Shown one piece after another: positions 63,617-64,000 of a stretch of DNA of 64,000 nucleotides. Within the stretch, counting starts at the first letter, position 1. Each line of letters starts with the position of its first letter. Both the position numbers and the translations under genes were made by a program. The DNA is taken from the NCBI GenBank assembly GCA_963839535.1, contig CAWIVF010000003.1, forward strand, positions 62,001 to 126,000, given 5' to 3'. This DNA is from RHKX01 sp963839535 (GTDB lineage: Bacteria > Actinomycetota > Thermoleophilia > Solirubrobacterales > 70-9). The notes under the pieces are model-generated. The model had not been told where the DNA came from. It was given only the letters and a program-made list of their open reading frames with translations, and searched no databases.

Positions 63617-64000
63617 ATGAGCGATCCAGCCCACAACTTCATCGACCCCGAGGGGAACCCGCAGCGCGGCGTCCACGACCCGGCGTTCTTCCACGACGGC
63701 TGCGGGGTCGCGGTCATCGCCCGCCTCGACGGCCGGGCGATCCACGAGACCGTCGACCGCGCCCTGGTCGCGCTCGACCGACTCGAGCACCGCGGCGCGA
63801 CCGGCGCCGACGCCTCGACCGGAGACGGCGCCGGGATCATGGTCGGGCTGCCGCACGAGTTCTTCCGCCTGCGCGCGACCGAGATCGACACGCGCCCGGC
63901 CGAGCTGCCGCCCCCGGGGCGCCTCGGGGTGGCGATGTGCTTCCTCCAGCGCGACGCCGGAGCCGAGGCCACGCAGGCGCGGATCTGCGAGCTCGTCCGC
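63617..64000 (+). CDS. gltB: Glutamate synthase large subunit, N-terminal part
   Basis: First 128 residues, running off the right edge. FFHDGCGVAVIARLDGR holds the Cys 30 that becomes N-terminal nucleophile after removal of the propeptide in class II amidotransferases; LEHRGATGADASTGDGAGIM is the second hallmark. The enzyme makes two glutamate from glutamine and 2-oxoglutarate with NAD(P)H or ferredoxin. The preceding 203-base gap is AT-richer (63470-63520) and probably contains its promoter. Glutamate supply would feed the GCS2/ATP-grasp operon that diverges from it. Confidence 0.92.
   Translation, partial: MSDPAHNFIDPEGNPQRGVHDPAFFHDGCGVAVIARLDGRAIHETVDRALVALDRLEHRGATGADASTGDGAGIMVGLPHEFFRLRATEIDTRPAELPPPGRLGVAMCFLQRDAGAEATQARICELVR

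Noticed and set aside
1..64000. tRNA, rRNA, CRISPR arrays, insertion sequences or phage genes
   Set aside because: No cloverleaf with a CCA-side arm, no regularly spaced direct repeats of CRISPR size, no transposase or integrase motif in the visible genes.

Overview
The window reads as chromosomal DNA of a very GC-rich actinobacterium. Support comes from the extreme G/C third-position bias, many GTG starts, -10 hexamers of TANNNT type placed 6-9 bases before start codons (leaderless mRNAs), an Rpf-type muralytic protein, an NlpC/P60 peptidase, several acyl-CoA dehydrogenases, and a MaoC-FabG4-thiolase-acyl-CoA dehydrogenase block like that of mycobacteria. My guess is Thermoleophilia/Solirubrobacterales, from the mix of CHAD, PHP-glycosyltransferase and HtaA-like lipoprotein genes; this is inference. 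I see no rRNA, tRNA, CRISPR array, insertion sequence or phage gene. About 25 otherwise intact conserved genes carry single-base indels (about 30 insertions, 3 deletions). In every case removing or adding one base restores the family sequence and a length divisible by three, so I annotate them as single genes with probable sequence errors.

Layout. 1-7.0 kb: polyamine-type ABC transporter (PotD-B-C), two aldehyde dehydrogenases, a DUF2283 protein and a PuuB-like FAD oxidase, together a polyamine/amine catabolism cluster. 7.0-23 kb: phosphate and polyphosphate region with Ppk1, a PHP-glycosyltransferase fusion, ArsC, an R2-like di-metal oxidase, a CHAD protein split over two overlapping genes, Ppx, a sugar-phosphate-isomerase-like protein, DUF47, PhoU, PstB-A-C-S and a PhoB-like regulator. 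Arrays of 11-bp repeats resembling PHO boxes lie before ppk1, the isomerase-like gene and pstS, and next to the regulator. 23-35 kb: enoyl-CoA hydratase, HD protein, SpoIIM-like protein, Rpf, PhoD phosphatase, a small (p)ppGpp-hydrolase-like HD protein, a MacB-type exporter, a metallophosphoesterase and Ppk2.

35-47 kb: mixed metabolism (acyl-CoA oxidase-like enzyme, serine hydrolase, rhodanese, SDR, M20 peptidase, MBL hydrolase, P450, OsmC, VOC protein, NlpC/P60 peptidase). One unrecognised gene (36971-38153) has an internal 77-residue-period duplication. 47-55 kb: fatty acid block (two acyl-CoA dehydrogenases, thiolase, FabG4, MaoC), then a secreted lipoprotein and a thioesterase. 55-58 kb: polar amino acid ABC transporter. 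58-64 kb: acyl-CoA oxidase, a three-gene operon of circularly permuted ATP-grasp, class I glutamine amidotransferase-like hydrolase and GCS2-type ligase, and the start of gltB.

How it fits together: import and storage of phosphate (Pst, PhoU, DUF47, Ppk1, Ppk2, Ppx, CHAD), release of phosphate from organic esters (PhoD), and probably alarmone turnover are concentrated in one half under what looks like a shared PhoB-type operator. The other half is mainly lipid beta-oxidation and glutamate/amine nitrogen metabolism. A roughly 110-bp structured repeat occurs twice, at 23.2 and 57.8 kb.
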